A DNA stretch of 40,819 nucleotides from a virus. Position numbers and translations under genes: made by a program. This document shows, piece after piece, positions 13,835 to 20,043 of this stretch; position 1 is the stretch's first letter, and each line of letters starts with the position of its first letter. The stretch lies in the IMG/VR virus record IMGVR_UViG_3300028030_000003, positions 1 to 40,819 of that record; one strand, given 5' to 3'. The notes below the pieces were generated by a model. The model saw only the letters and a list, made by a program, of their open reading frames with translations, did not search any database and was not told where the DNA came from.

Positions 13835-14665
13835 TTATTTATTATTTATTTTTAATTGTAACCTGGTATAATTTTTCCAAAACTCATTCGGAGTAATATA
13901 TGCTGGCATATAGCCCTTATTCATCTGGCTGAAAATATAATCTAATTTTTTCTTCGGGTCATCCTGCCAATAATATTTTAATAAGTTTTCCATTGCTCTT
14001 CGCTCTGTTTTATTCAATGGGTTGAGGGCTCTATTGTATTTCTCTTTCCAATATAACATCATTTTTAATATGGGGTCAACCTTTATCGGCTCTTTTCCTT
14101 TTTTAACTCTGGCCCTGTTTGTAAAGGCTCTTGCATTTCTCCCAATTGGTTTTTTTTCTATTCCTTTGTAGCCAGCACCTTGCTTATTTATTAAGGCCTG
14201 CAACTTATCTCTTTTCTTTTTCTTTTCAGCCTCCTTTTCTTTTTCTTTTCCAACAAAAACATCATTATCAGCAAAATTTTTAATTTTGCCCTTATTATTA
14301 TCTTTGTTACTATTAATATCTTTATTACTTATAGGGCTGATTTTCCCACAGTGGGTTTTTCCCACAGTGGGTTTTTCCACAAGTGGCTTTTTATCATAAT
14401 TTATGTAATAAACCATTCGACCACTAGACTTTCTTATTCTTTGCAAATATCCTAATTGTTCCAACTCCTTAATAGCTGTTTTTGTTGAGTCAATTCCGCC
14501 AGCATTATCAAGGGCAATTCTTTTGACTGAAAATTGCCAATCACTTGGCTTGCTGTAAATATAACAATAAACACCCTTTGCCTTCCAACTTAATTTTTTA
14601 TCGTTTAGAACTTTATTGTTTATCTGGGTAAAGCCTGTTGATTGTTTGTTTAATGTTTGCTTCAT
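13835..14665 (-). CDS. Replication initiator with winged-helix N-terminus
   Basis: 276 residues. Residues 10-85 (FTQINNKVLNDKKLSWKAKG, IALDNAGGIDSTKTAIKELE, LGYLQRIRKSSGRM) form the winged helix of phage replication-initiation proteins. The middle is low-complexity and basic. The C-terminal 70 residues are helical and may contact the helicase. Its coding sequence contains tandem 16-bp repeats and an AT-rich tract (14272-14387), as lambda O contains ori. The repeats encode a KPLVEKPTVGKTHCGK stretch. The helicase gene follows after 1 bp. Confidence 0.82.
   Translation of the reverse strand: MKQTLNKQSTGFTQINNKVLNDKKLSWKAKGVYCYIYSKPSDWQFSVKRIALDNAGGIDSTKTAIKELEQLGYLQRIRKSSGRMVYYINYDKKPLVEKPTVGKTHCGKISPISNKDINSNKDNNKGKIKNFADNDVFVGKEKEKEAEKKKKRDKLQALINKQGAGYKGIEKKPIGRNARAFTNRARVKKGKEPIKVDPILKMMLYWKEKYNRALNPLNKTERRAMENLLKYYWQDDPKKKLDYIFSQMNKGYMPAYITPNEFWKNYTRLQLKINNK
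14272..14387. other. Putative replication origin: iterons and AT-rich tract inside the initiator gene
   Basis: Three tandem units with 16-bp period: TTTTCCCACAGTGGGT at 14341-14356 and 14357-14372, then TTTTCCACAAGTGGC at 14373-14387. Each carries a dyad (CCCAC-A-GTGGG, or CCAC-AA-GTGG). The adjoining 14272-14335 is very AT-rich, suitable as an unwinding element. Iterons plus an AT tract within the initiator gene copy the layout of lambda ori in gene O. The third unit also fits the loose DnaA box TTWTNCACA. Confidence 0.75.
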
Positions 14666-14674
14666 ACTTTTATT

Positions 14675-14752
14675 TTAATATTTTAACACCTTTTTTTGAA
14701 TTGCACTTTTTACATAAGGTTTGTAGATTAAATGTTTAATCAGGTCTAGCAT
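14675..14752 (-). CDS. Possible 25-residue peptide upstream of the initiator
   Basis: A short open frame (MLDLIKHLIYKPYVKS...) ends 9 bp before the initiator start. Basic and amphipathic. The leader AAAATAATAAATG resembles those of real genes here, but nothing else supports translation. It could act as an upstream regulatory frame. Confidence 0.3.
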   Translation of the reverse strand: MLDLIKHLIYKPYVKSAIQKKVLKY

Positions 14753-14784
14753 TTATTATTTTTATTTATTTAATCATTAAATAC

Positions 14785-14913
14785 AAAAAAACCAATATTG
14801 GAAGGCTAATAGGCTGTATGTGATAGAACGGTCCAAACTTCCGCTTTGCCATATTCAGCCAACCAATATTGGTTTCTTCGTTCGGATGTAGTCGCTATCA
14901 CACGACATTTATA
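14785..14913 (-). ncRNA. Candidate structured small RNA in the replication region
   Basis: Begins about 7 nt after a consensus -10 (14920-14925) and ends in CCAATATTGG followed by seven T. The palindrome ACCAATATTGG occurs twice (near 14791-14801 and 14862-14872), so the upstream copy can pair with the downstream copy to make a terminator stem or fold on itself. TGTGATAG near 14895 pairs with CTATCACA near 14820, enclosing the middle. A 28-codon open frame (start 14852, end 14766) runs through it, so a peptide cannot be excluded. No known RNA family was recognised. Confidence 0.55.
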
Positions 14914-14919
14914 TTTTCT

Positions 14920-14948
14920 ATTATATATTACTTTTTAAATCTCGTCAA
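14920..14948 (-). promoter_or_regulatory. Strong promoter for the candidate small RNA
   Basis: Minus strand: -35 TTGACG (14943-14948), 17-bp spacer, -10 TATAAT (14920-14925). One mismatch to consensus. It lies just after a terminator and faces a region with no long gene. Confidence 0.85.
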
Positions 14949-14954
14949 TAGTAA

Positions 14955-14963
14955 TTATCCACA
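14955..14963 (+). promoter_or_regulatory. DnaA box
   Basis: TTATCCACA, an exact match to the strong consensus DnaA box, between the small-RNA promoter and the terminator and about 570 bp from the iterons. It could recruit host DnaA to the phage origin or couple the promoter to DnaA level. A single 9-mer can occur by chance; location makes it more likely real. Confidence 0.55.
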
Positions 14964-14971
14964 AATAAAAC

Positions 14972-14999
14972 AAGCCCTTAAAATCAATTTTAAGGGCTT
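14972..14999 (-). terminator. Bidirectional intrinsic terminator
   Basis: Perfect 12-bp stem AAGCCCTTAAAA/TTTTAAGGGCTT with a 4-nt loop. On the minus strand it is followed by GTTTTATTT and on the plus strand by ATTTTTT. It ends the operon that finishes with the 103-residue gene at 15045. The region 14678-15044 otherwise has no recognisable gene. Confidence 0.88.
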
Positions 15000-15044
15000 A
15001 TTTTTTAAAAGCTATACCATACTACATTTTTTGACTTTAATACG

Positions 15045-15356
15045 CTAAAAACTGGCGTTTTTGACTATCTCGCTATCATTATCTATAACCTTGTGTCCTT
15101 CTTTTTTAAAATCAATTCTTAAGTTGTCTTTTTTAAATTTATTATAGACTTCTCCAAGCTCTTCACCGACAATTCTTAGCATTTTTCCTAAAGCAATTTT
15201 TTCTTCATCACTTGTGCCAAATTTATGCAAGGAATATTCTGTGTCCTCAACATCTTCGGCTACAATAATTGTTGTTTCTTTTTTTCCGTCAATATCTGTA
15301 AAGATATTTCTTATTACATAACCATTGTCGGCTTGCGTTATTCTTATTTCTCGCAT
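15045..15356 (-). CDS. Small acidic alpha/beta protein, unknown function
   Basis: 103 residues. A beta-hairpin-like N-terminus (IRITQADNGYVIRNIFTD, then TTIIVAEDVED) and a helical second half (EKIALGKMLRIVGEELGEVY). The first part looks like small phage proteins that begin with a DNGYVI turn. Last gene before the terminator at 14972-14999. Confidence 0.6.
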   Translation of the reverse strand: MREIRITQADNGYVIRNIFTDIDGKKETTIIVAEDVEDTEYSLHKFGTSDEEKIALGKMLRIVGEELGEVYNKFKKDNLRIDFKKEGHKVIDNDSEIVKNASF

Positions 15357-15360
15357 AATT

Positions 15361-15762
15361 TTATTTCAATTTATTAAATCTTTTTATTCTTTCAGGCAAC
15401 ACAACCTTAACATCGCAAAGATTGCAACACAAACCTTCTTTGATTGGGCTTGCATTATTCCCGAAACCCCTAATAGGGTTTCCACAAATAACACATTTCT
15501 GGTCAGCTTTTTTCTCCATACCTGAAAACAAAAACAAAGCTTCCAGCAATGCGTCATTATATCCTACATTATAATCCTCATCTATTTTTCCCTCGAATAT
15601 TGCAGGGTGTAACTTACTATCCGTTGCTAATTCCTTAAGCTTATTCACAAAAACCTCTCTCTGCTCGTCAAGTATTCCCGCTATAAAAGCAATCATTTCT
15701 TGCTTACTTTCCCCTGTCAGGGTTGATAACGGGTATTCTTCAAGCCATTTTAAGTTTTTCAT
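15361..15762 (-). CDS. Conserved phage protein with C-terminal zinc ribbon
   Basis: 133 residues. The helical N-terminal 85 residues have no clear family. The C-terminus KCVICGNPIRGFGNNASPIK then CCNLCDVKVVLPERI is a zinc ribbon found as a small stand-alone phage protein (CxxCGxPI...GNNAxPxxxGxCCxxCN). Here it is fused to a helical domain. Function unknown. Confidence 0.7.
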   Translation of the reverse strand: MKNLKWLEEYPLSTLTGESKQEMIAFIAGILDEQREVFVNKLKELATDSKLHPAIFEGKIDEDYNVGYNDALLEALFLFSGMEKKADQKCVICGNPIRGFGNNASPIKEGLCCNLCDVKVVLPERIKRFNKLK

Positions 15763-15778
15763 TTGCTTATTTTAATTT

Positions 15779-15976
15779 TTAAACATATCTATCACAAACT
15801 TTACATTTTATTTTCTCATCATAAAATCCTACATACTCAAAATTGCAAACTTCATTTCCGTCTTTATCTTTGGTGTATTTTTTAGCTCCACAATGAGGAC
15901 ATTTCTTAGCTGGTTTTGTTGCCCAAATAAGGAATAAAAGGAATAATCCGTAAGCTCCTGCAATTAAATAGCCCAT
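15779..15976 (-). CDS. Membrane-anchored zinc-ribbon protein
   Basis: 65 residues: an N-terminal transmembrane helix (residues 3-20, LIAGAYGLFLLFLIW) followed by a cytoplasmic ribbon with CPHCGAKK and CKVCDRY plus one further Cys. Unknown role; a membrane-tethered zinc ribbon could dock a phage process at the membrane. Confidence 0.65.
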   Translation of the reverse strand: MGYLIAGAYGLFLLFLIWATKPAKKCPHCGAKKYTKDKDGNEVCNFEYVGFYDEKIKCKVCDRYV

Positions 15977-15988
15977 ATTTTTTAAATA

Positions 15989-16285
15989 TTATTTATTAAA
16001 TTCTTTTCTTAAACATTTTTCTAAATCATCATATTCTTGCGAACGATTGTTTTGATTATATAAATTTCTAAATCTTTTCGACGAAGGGAAAACATCAACT
16101 ATAATAGCCCCATTTGTAAATCTGTAATGCCAGGGTGTATATTCAGTCATCTCTAACTCTAAATCGTGAGCCAAATAATGAACTTCATTATTCTGAAAAT
16201 CTTTTAAATTTTTTCTTTTCCACTTTTTCATAGCATTATTTGTCTTTTCCCAATTATTTTTCAATCTTAAAAATACTATATTCAT
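15989..16285 (-). CDS. Conserved-type small phage protein
   Basis: 98 residues from 16285, overlapping the previous gene by 32 bp; a second start at 16231 (MKKWKRKN) would avoid the overlap. YTPWHYRFTNGAIIVDVFPS then SSKRFR is reminiscent of small phage proteins with a WHYRL...DIYPSSKKW core. No SD sequence to decide the start. Function unknown. Confidence 0.6.
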   Translation of the reverse strand: MNIVFLRLKNNWEKTNNAMKKWKRKNLKDFQNNEVHYLAHDLELEMTEYTPWHYRFTNGAIIVDVFPSSKRFRNLYNQNNRSQEYDDLEKCLRKEFNK

Positions 16286-16658
16286 TTGTAATCCTCTTAA
16301 TTTGCAATGCTAATTTTTCAAGCTCCCTCAAAATCTTTTTGTCCGACCACTCCCATTTTTTAATTTTAATATCGTGGGCTGTGTCAAATCCAAACCACCA
16401 ACCACCCCTATTTTTCAATCTTCCTGCAAAAGTCAACCCTCCATAAATTGAAATGTCATTAATAGCCTTTTCTATTGGTCTTAACTTACTGTCTGTATAA
16501 TAATGCTTTTTTCCATTTAAAATTGAATGCTCTGGAACTTTTACATACCCCGTTCCAAATTTCATTTCCAATTTATGCTCACGGAGTAAAATGTTTTGTG
16601 CAATCACAAAATCCAATCCAAATATTTTACCAGTTTTTTTGATGACAGTTTCATCCAT
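16254..16658 (-). CDS. Conserved phage protein (GYVKVPEHS ... WWFGFDTAH type)
   Basis: 134 residues. GTGYVKVPEHSILNG, ISIYGGLTFAG and GGWWFGFDTAHDIK are the conserved blocks of a common uncharacterised phage family, with the usual C-terminal helix. Cytoplasmic, unknown role. Second gene of the operon behind the promoter at 17248-17276. Confidence 0.75.
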   Translation of the reverse strand: MDETVIKKTGKIFGLDFVIAQNILLREHKLEMKFGTGYVKVPEHSILNGKKHYYTDSKLRPIEKAINDISIYGGLTFAGRLKNRGGWWFGFDTAHDIKIKKWEWSDKKILRELEKLALQIKRITNEYSIFKIEK

Positions 16659-16670
16659 TGTTTTATTAAT

Positions 16671-17219
16671 CTAAATATTAAACTTTTTTCTAATTTGATA
16701 AACTCTATTACGAGTTAAATTAAAATATTTCGCAACTACTGTCGGGCTTATTCCCATTCTAATAGCATAAACAATTGCAGTATCTCTGTCTTTCGGCAAA
16801 TCTAAATCTTCAATCTTAACAACTTTAAAATGTTTTTCAATTCTCTTCAACCCCCAGCCCTTGCGAATATAGGTCATCAATGTTGTTGGCGTAATCCCTA
16901 TTCTTTTCGCGACCTCTTCTTTTGTCAAAATCGTTCCGTAATAATCAAAAAACCTTTTTGGCGAAGGTCTATCACCCCAGTAACAATTATTTTTACAAAA
17001 ATCTTTCAAAGGGTTAATCCTAGCAAGGTATTTTCCTTTAGGCTTTTTTCCCATATCCTCTATAAAATTCTCATATTTATCCCAACGCTTACACATTTTA
17101 GCCCCTCCAAAAGCTCCTCGTTTTAATTTATACCTTAATCTAACCCATATTACATAATCGGCTGGTAATTTCTTTTTTCCGTTATATACCCCTTTAAGCA
17201 CTCCGTGTTTTATTTTCAT
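16671..17219 (-). CDS. HNH/AP2-like DNA-binding protein with C-terminal HTH segments
   Basis: 182 residues. The first 85 residues (RLRYKLKRGAFGGAKMCKRW, DKYENFIEDMGKKPKGKYLA, RINPLKDFCKNNCYWGD) match the phage HNH/AP2-like family with a CxRWxxFxNFxxDMGxxPxGxxLxRID...NCRW core. Residues 98-125 (LTKEEVAKRIGITPTTLMTY) and 150-180 (GISPTVVAKYFNLTRNRVYQ) are two HTH segments. The canonical acidic nuclease residue of LDRID is ARINP here, so it may bind DNA without cutting. First gene behind an exact consensus promoter, so it could be an early regulator. Confidence 0.75.
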   Translation of the reverse strand: MKIKHGVLKGVYNGKKKLPADYVIWVRLRYKLKRGAFGGAKMCKRWDKYENFIEDMGKKPKGKYLARINPLKDFCKNNCYWGDRPSPKRFFDYYGTILTKEEVAKRIGITPTTLMTYIRKGWGLKRIEKHFKVVKIEDLDLPKDRDTAIVYAIRMGISPTVVAKYFNLTRNRVYQIRKKFNI

Positions 17220-17247
17220 TCTTATTATTAAATTATTAGATGTCTAT

Positions 17248-17276
17248 ATTATATACTATATTTAAAAAACTGTCAA
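17248..17276 (-). promoter_or_regulatory. Consensus sigma70-type promoter
   Basis: Minus strand: -35 TTGACA (17271-17276), 17-bp spacer, -10 TATAAT (17248-17253), exact consensus. It follows a terminator by under 20 bp and drives the HNH/AP2-like gene. Confidence 0.93.
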
Positions 17277-17294
17277 CCCTTGCCACCAAAAATA

Positions 17295-17316
17295 AAGTGG
17301 CTAGGTTCAGCCACTT
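17295..17316 (-). terminator. Intrinsic terminator at the end of the late/lysis transcript
   Basis: Perfect 8-bp stem AAGTGGCT/AGCCACTT with a 6-nt loop, followed on the minus strand by TATTTTT. It is 5 bp past the HNH gene stop and marks the boundary between the late and the first early unit. Confidence 0.9.
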
Positions 17317-17320
17317 AGGA

Positions 17321-17533
17321 TTAGGTCAAAAAATCTTGTGCAACTTTAATGTAAAAACCTTTTGACTTTCTTTTAAATTGTGGTATTTTTTTTTCTAACT
17401 CATCGTGGCAACTCCTGCATATGAACAGGATTGGCGGGCGTTTTTGCCTGCTAAAAAACCTTAAAGGAAAAATATGATGTTTTGTCGCCGAACGAATTTG
17501 TTTACACTTCGGGCAAAGGATTATCCCTCTCAT
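17321..17533 (-). CDS. Small HNH endonuclease
   Basis: 70 residues from the start at 17533. Two zinc knuckles (CPKC and CRSC) bracket the HNH core: TKHHIFPLRFF gives the HH pair and ICRSCHDELEK the final His. A strong SD sequence GGGAGAG just before this ATG decides the start; the same frame is open upstream to 17629. Last gene before the late terminator, a usual place for HNH nucleases that assist packaging or act as homing enzymes. It overlaps the previous gene by 32 bp. Confidence 0.82.
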   Translation of the reverse strand: MRGIILCPKCKQIRSATKHHIFPLRFFSRQKRPPILFICRSCHDELEKKIPQFKRKSKGFYIKVAQDFLT

Positions 17534-17708
17534 ATTTCTCTCCCAAATAACAGGACAAACAAATTTCGCTAAGTGTCGGTGTGCAATTTTTCCTCTCCTG
17601 GCAATAATGAAATGAAACACATTTATCACAAACCATTATTTTTTTATTTGCCGTTAAGCACCCAACTACCTCTCCACACTTCGGACAACTAATTATTTGA
17701 CTTTCCAT
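17502..17708 (-). CDS. Eight-cysteine zinc-binding protein, copy 2
   Basis: 68 residues. Cys pattern CxxC-x5-C-x9-CxxC-x6-C-x5-C-x6-CxxC nearly repeats that of the adjacent 65-residue protein, so the two arose by tandem duplication. Probably binds two zinc ions or is disulfide-linked. Good SD sequence (AAAGGAG, 9 nt before ATG), unlike most genes here. Overlaps its neighbours on both sides. Function unknown. Confidence 0.7.
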   Translation of the reverse strand: MESQIISCPKCGEVVGCLTANKKIMVCDKCVSFHYCQERKNCTPTLSEICLSCYLGEKYERDNPLPEV

Positions 17709-17886
17709 TTTTTATTCTCCTTTCCATACACTCGGGGCAAATCCCGTGAGTTATATTGCAAGAGCCTTTAATTAAGCAGGCCTTGCCATTATTAACACAG
17801 CGACTACATTCAGATTGAACTGAATTAACAGTGCAACCAAACACAGCTTCACAAATCAAACACTTTCTCAACATCTCAATTTTCAT
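17689..17886 (-). CDS. Eight-cysteine zinc-binding protein, copy 1
   Basis: 65 residues beginning MKIEMLRKCLICEAVFGC. The eight cysteines align with those of the next gene; identities also include the GC after the first knuckle and the IC before the last. Strong SD (GGGAGG, 5 nt before ATG). Its start overlaps the small membrane protein stop as ATGA. Possible DNA- or RNA-binding regulator; unknown. Confidence 0.7.
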   Translation of the reverse strand: MKIEMLRKCLICEAVFGCTVNSVQSECSRCVNNGKACLIKGSCNITHGICPECMERRIKNGKSNN

Positions 17887-18047
17887 TTCAACCTCCCATA
17901 TTGAGTTGGCGTTCTTGGTTCCGCTCCTGCGATGAGAATTGGAACTGCAAACATTGCTATAATCATTAACCCTACAACCAGGGCAATAAAAACACTGTAC
18001 TTGTCTTCTTGACTTATCTTGATAAGACTTGTCTTAATTATTATCAC
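17883..18047 (-). CDS. Small single-span membrane protein of the lysis region
   Basis: 54 residues from a GTG start at 18047. A basic N-terminus (IIIKTSLIKISQEDKY) leads to one transmembrane helix (VFIALVVGLMIIAMFAVPIL) and a short polar C-terminus. ATGA overlap with the 8-Cys gene supports it as real. The position downstream of endolysin and holin candidates suggests an accessory holin or antiholin. No ATG gives the full frame, so the GTG start is inferred. Confidence 0.6.
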   Translation of the reverse strand: MIIIKTSLIKISQEDKYSVFIALVVGLMIIAMFAVPILIAGAEPRTPTQYGRLK

Positions 18048-18225
18048 GCCCAGGCGTGTCATAATTACTTTTGAAGTATCCGTGGGTAGCTTCCATTATT
18101 CCAAGCTAAATAAAGGGGGAATATTTAGCTTGGAGCAACGACAACTACTCCACTAATCCCCGCCACAACGATATTCAATTGAAGCAGGGTGGAGTTCTCA
18201 ATCCCAAAAATACAAAGACAAAATA
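18048..18225 (-). other. Intergenic region with a 12-bp stem hairpin and micro-ORFs
   Basis: Holds a perfect 12-bp inverted repeat CCAAGCTAAATA/TATTTAGCTTGG near 18101-18133 with a C-rich 9-nt loop on the minus strand. No T-run follows, so it is not a standard terminator. Two short open frames flank it: one ending in the hydrophobic NIVVAGISGVVVVAPS without a clear start codon, and one of 20 codons starting at 18096. Neither is firmly supported. Confidence 0.5.
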
Positions 18226-18744
18226 TTATTGTGTTTCTTTTGTTTGTTGGGGTTTGCTAACTTTTTCTAAAACTTTATTTTCTAATCTCAATTGCAATAC
18301 TCCAAAAAACCTGATGAGGAAAAAAACAACCCTGTTCGGCTCTATCTCTTTAACCCTGCAATATTCCACATTGTTTTCCAATATTGATATGAACGCCCCT
18401 ATAATAAACATTAAGGTTGTTACAGTCGGTATTGCGGAAGCAAAAATTCCGATTGTTGTACAATCACGAACTTGCCCCATTAACTGACCAAGGATAAAAT
18501 AAATAACTACTGCAATCAATAATAAAATTGCATACTCTGACATTTTTTGACTTACCCCAGCTCTCATTTTTTTACTTTCCACTTTTCCCTCAAGTCTTCT
18601 TACTCTCATTTTTGTTAGGGTATCTATCATATCCAAAAGTACAAGGAAACACAATAGCCCTAAAAATAAAGGTATTAAATGCCCTCTAAGGACAATACTT
18701 GCTCCCAACGCTGGGATAATTGCTAATGAAGCTCTTATAATCAT
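18226..18744 (-). CDS. Multi-span membrane protein, holin-like
   Basis: 172 residues with about four hydrophobic segments (5-24, 26-44, 70-92, 100-123). A basic loop between the second and third (MRVRRLEGKVESKKMR) and a charged tail fit the Phage_holin_4-like arrangement. An SD (AAGAGG) lies 8 nt before ATG. The gene directly follows a smaller holin-like gene and the endolysin, so it is the main or accessory holin. Confidence 0.65.
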   Translation of the reverse strand: MIIRASLAIIPALGASIVLRGHLIPLFLGLLCFLVLLDMIDTLTKMRVRRLEGKVESKKMRAGVSQKMSEYAILLLIAVVIYFILGQLMGQVRDCTTIGIFASAIPTVTTLMFIIGAFISILENNVEYCRVKEIEPNRVVFFLIRFFGVLQLRLENKVLEKVSKPQQTKETQ

Positions 18745-18745
18745 T

Positions 18746-18985
18746 TTAGTATCCTCTTAAAAATTTTTTAACATCATAAACTCCTCCACCACTAGCTCCA
18801 GCTAAAATTCCTGTAATAGCTCCAGTGATAGATATTTTTCCTGTCGTAGTTACTTCTACAATCAATCCTCCAATCAATCCTCCTACTAAATTAACTAAAG
18901 GAATAAATCTTGACGGCACCCCTGCTTTTTTGATAGCCTCATTTATAACCATTAGCAAGGCTGGAATTGTTGCGTACTCTAACAT
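18746..18985 (-). CDS. Small holin-like membrane protein
   Basis: 79 residues with hydrophobic segments at about 28-47 (PLVNLVGGLIGGLIVEV) and 53-68 (ITGAITGILAGASGGG), glycine-rich and hairpin-like, plus an amphipathic start. The ending DVKKFLRGY is positively charged as in many holins. It starts 1 bp after the endolysin stop. Holins time lysis by opening the inner membrane to the endolysin. Confidence 0.7.
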   Translation of the reverse strand: MLEYATIPALLMVINEAIKKAGVPSRFIPLVNLVGGLIGGLIVEVTTTGKISITGAITGILAGASGGGVYDVKKFLRGY

Positions 18986-18986
18986 A

Positions 18987-19676
18987 TTATTTGCATTTAT
19001 TTTTTAAAATCTTTTCCCACTTTTTTAGCTTCTTTTTGTACTTTTTTACCTTGTGCATAGCTTTCTCGCACTCAACTACACCACCAATTGAAGTACCATA
19101 AGCTCTAAATTGTGCTGGTGTCATTCCTGAATAACTTAAATCTACAAACCCCTTTACTCCTTTTATTATGCCACGACTTGTGTATTGCCACATTACCCAA
19201 AATGGCCAAGCATAGCTTCCTGGCACTTTCCCAGGCCTCCCTAAATTCCAACCATATTTCGCAATCCACAATCCATTATTATTTTCTACTACCTTATCCC
19301 AATTGTTAGCTTTAAGAGTGGCAACATTCAAATAAATCAATGGCTTTGCCCCTGTTAATTTTTCTACCTCTTTTAAAAACCCTAAACACCAATCAACAGT
19401 GTCCGTGTGTTGTATCTCCCAATCAAGCACAATTATTTCCCCCTCTCGGTGGTCAATGGTATTTACAAAATGCAAGGCCTCCTGCTTATAATTCCCGCCT
19501 CTTGCAAAATGATAATAGCCCAAAAGCAAGCCCCTCTTTCGAGCTTGCCTTTGATTGTTTTTAAACTCTGGGTCAACAAAACTAATCCCTTCTGTCGCCT
19601 TCATAATAACAGCGTCAATCTTCAATTTTTTCCAATTAATTGCCCCCTGCCAGTGCGAAACATCTATAATTTTCAT
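18987..19676 (-). CDS. Endolysin, GH25 lysozyme (N-acetylmuramidase)
   Basis: 229 residues. GH25 blocks in order: IIDVSHWQGAINW, AVIMKATEGISFVDPEF, GYYHFARGG, IIVLDWE (Asp85 and Glu87, the catalytic pair), LIYLN and WQYTSRG. It cleaves the beta-1,4 bond of peptidoglycan. No signal peptide, so it depends on the holin genes that follow. The C-terminal 45 residues (after VDLSYSGM) are Lys-rich and may bind the wall electrostatically; no known wall-binding repeat was seen. Confidence 0.95.
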   Translation of the reverse strand: MKIIDVSHWQGAINWKKLKIDAVIMKATEGISFVDPEFKNNQRQARKRGLLLGYYHFARGGNYKQEALHFVNTIDHREGEIIVLDWEIQHTDTVDWCLGFLKEVEKLTGAKPLIYLNVATLKANNWDKVVENNNGLWIAKYGWNLGRPGKVPGSYAWPFWVMWQYTSRGIIKGVKGFVDLSYSGMTPAQFRAYGTSIGGVVECEKAMHKVKKYKKKLKKWEKILKNKCK

Positions 19677-19686
19677 AGGGATTTTT

Positions 19687-20025
19687 TTACTTCTTAGCTT
19701 TTTTCTTTTTTGGCGTTATGATATTGTGTTTGTCTTTAGGCCATATCTCAACTGCCTTGTCATATTTCTTAGCCTCTCTGCTCGTTACCACCACAACATC
19801 TCCGTGAAGTTTTTTAGTAGCTCTCGGCGACTGTAATATTAATTTGTGTTTGATATTGCTTTCAATCAAAAAATCCCAATCGCTGTCTTTGTGAGGCTTC
19901 TTTTTTTTCAACGGGCTTCTACTTCCCAGGATGTAAATCTTTTTTACAAACGGGACTTTCGCAATCATCTCTACCCATTTTCTAGCTTCTGTTTTGCTAT
20001 TTGGTAAATCACTTTTTCTACTCAT
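19687..20025 (-). CDS. Minimal nucleotidyltransferase-fold protein
   Basis: 112 residues. IYILGSRSPLKKKKPHKDSD then WDFLIE is the GSx...DxD signature of the Pol-beta superfamily: GSR on the first turn and Asp residues in DSDWDF. VDVVVVT-like strand DVVVVTSREA follows. The C-terminus is Lys-rich. Similar proteins serve as MNT antitoxins or AMP/nucleotide-transferring enzymes; no HEPN partner is encoded here. It sits between virion genes and the endolysin, an unusual place. Confidence 0.75.
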   Translation of the reverse strand: MSRKSDLPNSKTEARKWVEMIAKVPFVKKIYILGSRSPLKKKKPHKDSDWDFLIESNIKHKLILQSPRATKKLHGDVVVVTSREAKKYDKAVEIWPKDKHNIITPKKKKAKK

Positions 20026-20043
20026 CTTATTGTATTTAATTAA

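Noticed and set aside
14789-14873. The repeated ACCAATATTGG palindromes as an attP core
   Set aside because: No integrase or excisionase gene exists, and the sites fit an RNA fold or operator better.
19687-20025. MNT/HEPN toxin-antitoxin pair
   Set aside because: The neighbours are virion and lysis genes; no HEPN-like RxxxxH protein lies nearby.
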